This document shows, piece after piece, positions 22,821 through 25,153 of a DNA stretch of 25,153 nucleotides. How positions within the stretch are numbered: position 1 is the first letter of the stretch; every line of letters begins with the position of its first letter. A program made the translations under genes and the position numbers. A model generated the notes under the pieces. It was not told the DNA's origin and did no database searches. It saw nothing but the letters and a program-made list of their open reading frames with translations. Source of the stretch: JBDLRH01 sp039800165 (GTDB lineage Bacteria > Pseudomonadota > Gammaproteobacteria > Burkholderiales > Burkholderiaceae_C); assembly GCA_039800165.1 (NCBI GenBank), contig JBDLRH010000064.1, positions 1-25,153 on the forward strand, in the 5' to 3' direction.

Positions 22821-22839
22821 AACCCCCGGCGGTTTTTTT
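22812..22839 (+). terminator. Intrinsic terminator (attenuator) before aroG
   Basis: AACCGCCGG (22812-22820) pairs with CCGGCGGTT (22826-22834) around a 5-nt loop, and the stem runs into seven Ts (22833-22839). It is the clearest intrinsic terminator in the window, and it lies upstream of a coding gene on the same strand. Its 3' arm CCGGCGGT (22826-22833) is an exact copy of the antiterminator left arm at 22758-22765, which makes the two structures mutually exclusive. Confidence 0.85.
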
Positions 22840-22897
22840 ATGTCCGTTGCCCCCACCCATCACGCTTCACGCAGCCACGGCGCTGCAGCGAATCAGC

Positions 22898-22903
22898 AAG
22901 GAG
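22898..22903 (+). promoter_or_regulatory. Ribosome binding site for aroG
   Basis: AAGGAG lies 7 nt before the ATG at 22911 and fixes that start. The frame is open further upstream, through the attenuator, but that part is not coding-like. Confidence 0.8.
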
Positions 22904-22910
22904 AGTCTCG

Positions 22911-24041
22911 ATGAACGCCAAGTCCACTGCATCCGCCGAGTCCTGGTATCCGCCCGGTGCCCGCCCCACCGACCGCACCAGCCAGACCGACGACGAACGC
23001 ATCCAGGACATCACCGTGCTGCCCCCACCCGAGCACCTCATCCGCTTCTTTCCGATTCGCGGCACACCCATCGAGTCGCTGATTGCGCGCACCCGCAAGT
23101 CGATCCAGGACATCATGCACAGCAAGGACGACCGGCTGCTGGTCGTCATCGGGCCGTGCTCCATCCACGACCCGGCCGCGGCACTGGACTACGCGCGCCG
23201 CCTGAAGGCGCTGCGCGACAAGCACGCGGCCGATCTCGAGGTGGTGATGCGCGTGTACTTCGAAAAGCCGCGCACCACGGTGGGCTGGAAGGGCCTGATC
23301 AACGACCCGTACCTCGACGAGAGCTACCGCATCGACGAAGGCCTTCGCATCGCGCGCCAGCTGCTCATCGAGATCAACCGCCTGGGCCTGCCCGCGGGCA
23401 GCGAGTTCCTGGACGTGATCAGCCCGCAGTACATCGGCGACCTGATCAGCTGGGGCGCCATCGGTGCGCGCACCACCGAAAGCCAGGTGCACCGCGAGCT
23501 GGCCTCGGGCCTGTCGGCGCCGATCGGCTTCAAGAACGGCACCGACGGCAACATCAAGATCGCGACCGATGCGATCCAGGCTGCCGCGCGCGGGCATCAC
23601 TTCCTGTCGGTGCACAAGAACGGCCAGGTCGCCATCGTGCACACCAACGGCAACAAGGACTGCCACGTGATCCTGCGCGGCGGCAAGGCGCCAAATTACG
23701 ACGCAGCCAGTGTGGCTGCGGCCTGCAAGGAGCTCGACGCCGCCAAGCTGCCCTCCACGCTGATGGTGGACTTCAGCCACGCCAACAGCTCCAAGCAGCA
23801 CGAGAAGCAGGTGGATGTGGCGCGCGACATCGCCACGCAGATCAGCGGTGGTTCACGCAGCGTGTTCGGCGTGATGGTGGAAAGCCACATCCAGGCCGGC
23901 GCGCAGAAGTTCAGCCCGGGCAAGGACGATCCGACGCAGCTCGAATACGGCCGCAGCATCACCGATGCCTGCATCGGCTGGGACGATTCGCAGCGCGTGC
24001 TCGACATCCTGTCCGAGGCGGTGCGCAAGCGCCGCGGCTGA
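22911..24041 (+). CDS. aroG: 3-deoxy-7-phosphoheptulonate (DAHP) synthase, class I
   Basis: Condenses phosphoenolpyruvate and erythrose 4-phosphate, the first step of the shikimate pathway. 376 residues, slightly longer than E. coli AroG because of a 20-residue N-terminal lead. Seen are VVIGPCSIHDPAAALDYA (metal-ligand Cys83), VMRVYFEKPRTTVGWKGLINDP, EFLDVISPQYIGDLISWGAIGARTTESQ, the PEP-site region IGFKNGTDG, VDFSHANSSKQ (metal His) and VESHIQAGAQKF. The feedback amino acid (Phe, Tyr or Trp) is not certain by eye, so the symbol aroG is a family-level choice. Expression appears to be controlled by the leader/attenuator at 22709-22839. Convergent with mpl, 6 bp away. Confidence 0.96.
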   Translation: MNAKSTASAESWYPPGARPTDRTSQTDDERIQDITVLPPPEHLIRFFPIRGTPIESLIARTRKSIQDIMHSKDDRLLVVIGPCSIHDPAAALDYARRLKALRDKHAADLEVVMRVYFEKPRTTVGWKGLINDPYLDESYRIDEGLRIARQLLIEINRLGLPAGSEFLDVISPQYIGDLISWGAIGARTTESQVHRELASGLSAPIGFKNGTDGNIKIATDAIQAAARGHHFLSVHKNGQVAIVHTNGNKDCHVILRGGKAPNYDAASVAAACKELDAAKLPSTLMVDFSHANSSKQHEKQVDVARDIATQISGGSRSVFGVMVESHIQAGAQKFSPGKDDPTQLEYGRSITDACIGWDDSQRVLDILSEAVRKRRG

Positions 24042-24047
24042 GGTCGT

Positions 24048-25153
24048 TCAGCGCGCAGTCTTCAGGGCATCCAGCAGCTTCTGGTGGATGCCACCAAAGC
24101 CGCCGTTGCTCATGCACAGGAGGTGGTCGCCCGGCTGTACCGCGGCCACCACGGCACGCACCAGGCTGCCGATGTCGGCGGCCACCTGCGCACGCGCGCC
24201 CATCGGCGCCAGTGCCTCGGTGGCGTCCCAGCCCAGCCCGCCCGAGTGGCAGAAGGCCAGATCGGCCTGCTCCAGGCTCCACGGCAGCTGCGACTTCATC
24301 GTGCCGAGCTTCATCGTGTTGCTGCGCGGCTCGAACACCGCAAGGATGCGCGCTGTGCCGACCTGACGGCGCAGCCCGTCCACCGTGGTGCGGATGGCCG
24401 TGGGGTGGTGCGCGAAGTCGTCGTAGACGGTGATGCGGTTCACGCTGCCGCGCACCTCCATGCGGCGCTTGACGCTCTCAAACGAGCCCAGCGCACGCGC
24501 CGCATCCGCAGGGGCCACACCCACATGCTCGGCTGCAGCGATGGCCGCCAGCGCGTTGAGCTGGTTGTGCACGCCGCTCAGCTTCCACTGCACGCGGCCG
24601 ACCGGCTTGCCACGTTGCAGCACCTCAAAGTCGTGCGGCTCGCCCTGCGCGGTGAAGTCGCTGGCGGCCGACCCGAAGCTGCGCTGCTCGCTCCAGCAGC
24701 CCATGTGCAGCACCCGCGCCAGGCTTTCCTCCAGCCCGTTGAACACCACGCGCCCGGTGCCCGGTACCGTGCGCACCAGGTGGTGGAACTGCCGCTCGAT
24801 GGCGGCCAGGTCATCAAAGATGTCGGCGTGGTCGAACTCGAGGTTGTTCAGGATGGCGGTGCGCGGCCGGTAGTGCACGAACTTGCTGCGCTTGTCGAAG
24901 AAGGCGGTGTCGTACTCGTCGGCTTCGATGACGAAAAGCGGGCGCGCGGAAGGCAAAGGGGAGTGCTCCGCTTCGCCCGCCAACGCAGCCTCGCCCAAAC
25001 CGCCCAATCCACCCAACCGTGCCGACACCCCGAAGTTCATCGGCACGCCGCCAACCAGAAAGCCGGGCTTGAGCCCCGCGCATTCCAGAATCCACGCCAG
25101 CATCGACGTGGTCGTTGTCTTGCCGTGCGTGCCCGCGACGGCCAGCACATGGC
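24048..25153 (-). CDS. mpl: Mpl, UDP-N-acetylmuramate:L-Ala-gamma-D-Glu-meso-DAP ligase (5' end outside window)
   Basis: Murein-recycling ligase that joins the salvaged tripeptide directly to UDP-MurNAc. 368 residues are visible; the N-terminal Rossmann part lies beyond the window. Seen are the P-loop AVAGTHGKTTTTSMLAW, EADEYDTAFFDKRSKFVHYRPRTAILNNLEFDHADIFDDL, MGCWSEQ, YDDFAHHPTAIRTTVDGLR, EPRSNTMKLG and MSNGGFGGIHQKLLDAL, which separate Mpl from MurC. Compared with E. coli Mpl there are about 20 extra residues between SARLG and FVIEADEYD, with LGGLGGLGEAALAGEAE, encoded by a G-rich degenerate repeat (about 24960-25020). Convergent with aroG. Confidence 0.96.
   Translation of the reverse strand, partial: HVLAVAGTHGKTTTTSMLAWILECAGLKPGFLVGGVPMNFGVSARLGGLGGLGEAALAGEAEHSPLPSARPLFVIEADEYDTAFFDKRSKFVHYRPRTAILNNLEFDHADIFDDLAAIERQFHHLVRTVPGTGRVVFNGLEESLARVLHMGCWSEQRSFGSAASDFTAQGEPHDFEVLQRGKPVGRVQWKLSGVHNQLNALAAIAAAEHVGVAPADAARALGSFESVKRRMEVRGSVNRITVYDDFAHHPTAIRTTVDGLRRQVGTARILAVFEPRSNTMKLGTMKSQLPWSLEQADLAFCHSGGLGWDATEALAPMGARAQVAADIGSLVRAVVAAVQPGDHLLCMSNGGFGGIHQKLLDALKTAR

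Noticed and set aside
22476..22910. Upstream extension of the aroG frame
   Set aside because: The frame is open only by chance through the promoter, leader and terminator; AAGGAG before ATG 22911 and the family N-terminus fix the start.
1..25153. CRISPR arrays, insertion sequences, tRNA or rRNA genes, prophage genes
   Set aside because: No regularly spaced repeats, transposase motifs, tRNA-like cloverleaf or phage proteins were seen; the window is core chromosome.

Overview
The window is about 25 kb of GC-rich, gene-dense chromosome from a betaproteobacterium. Gene order and protein style fit the Burkholderiales, most like the Comamonadaceae/Rubrivivax group; this is inference from memory, no search was run. 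Almost everything is core cell-envelope and division machinery, and I saw no phage, IS, CRISPR, tRNA or rRNA.

Region 1 (1-9350, + strand) is the distal half of the dcw cluster: ftsW (5' end cut by the window), murG, murC, ddl, ftsQ, ftsA, ftsZ and lpxC, then a 58-residue two-helix membrane protein. The ftsW to ftsQ genes are joined by ATGA stop/start overlaps. Both flanks of murG carry extra DNA: a GC-rich repeat-like element read in frame as the MurG N-terminus, and a 35-bp direct repeat that duplicates the start of murC and creates a 39-codon relay ORF.

Region 2 (9400-15191, - strand) runs, in order of transcription, yqiA-like esterase, RNase II-family exoribonuclease, TonB-like protein, aroE, mtgA, ruvC. 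It is divergent from rodA across 23 bp whose two -10-like hexamers overlap on opposite strands.

Region 3 (15215-20899, + strand) holds rodA, a 3-hydroxyisobutyrate-dehydrogenase-family enzyme, a three-part receiver/degenerate cyclase/Ser-Thr kinase protein, and tldD.

Region 4 (20940-25153): an acyl-CoA ligase-family gene (-), a DAHP synthase gene (+), and mpl (-, 5' end cut). The 330 bp before the DAHP synthase gene contain the most interesting element in the window: a 22-codon leader peptide with the run FYFGYFWF, a strong intrinsic terminator, and a perfectly matched alternative antiterminator. This is a complete-looking transcription attenuator sensing aromatic aminoacyl-tRNA, in front of the first enzyme of aromatic amino acid synthesis.

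A recurring feature is a -10-like hexamer only 6-7 nt before an ATG that lacks a Shine-Dalgarno sequence (lpxC, rodA, the RNase II gene, the attenuator leader peptide), which suggests leaderless transcripts.
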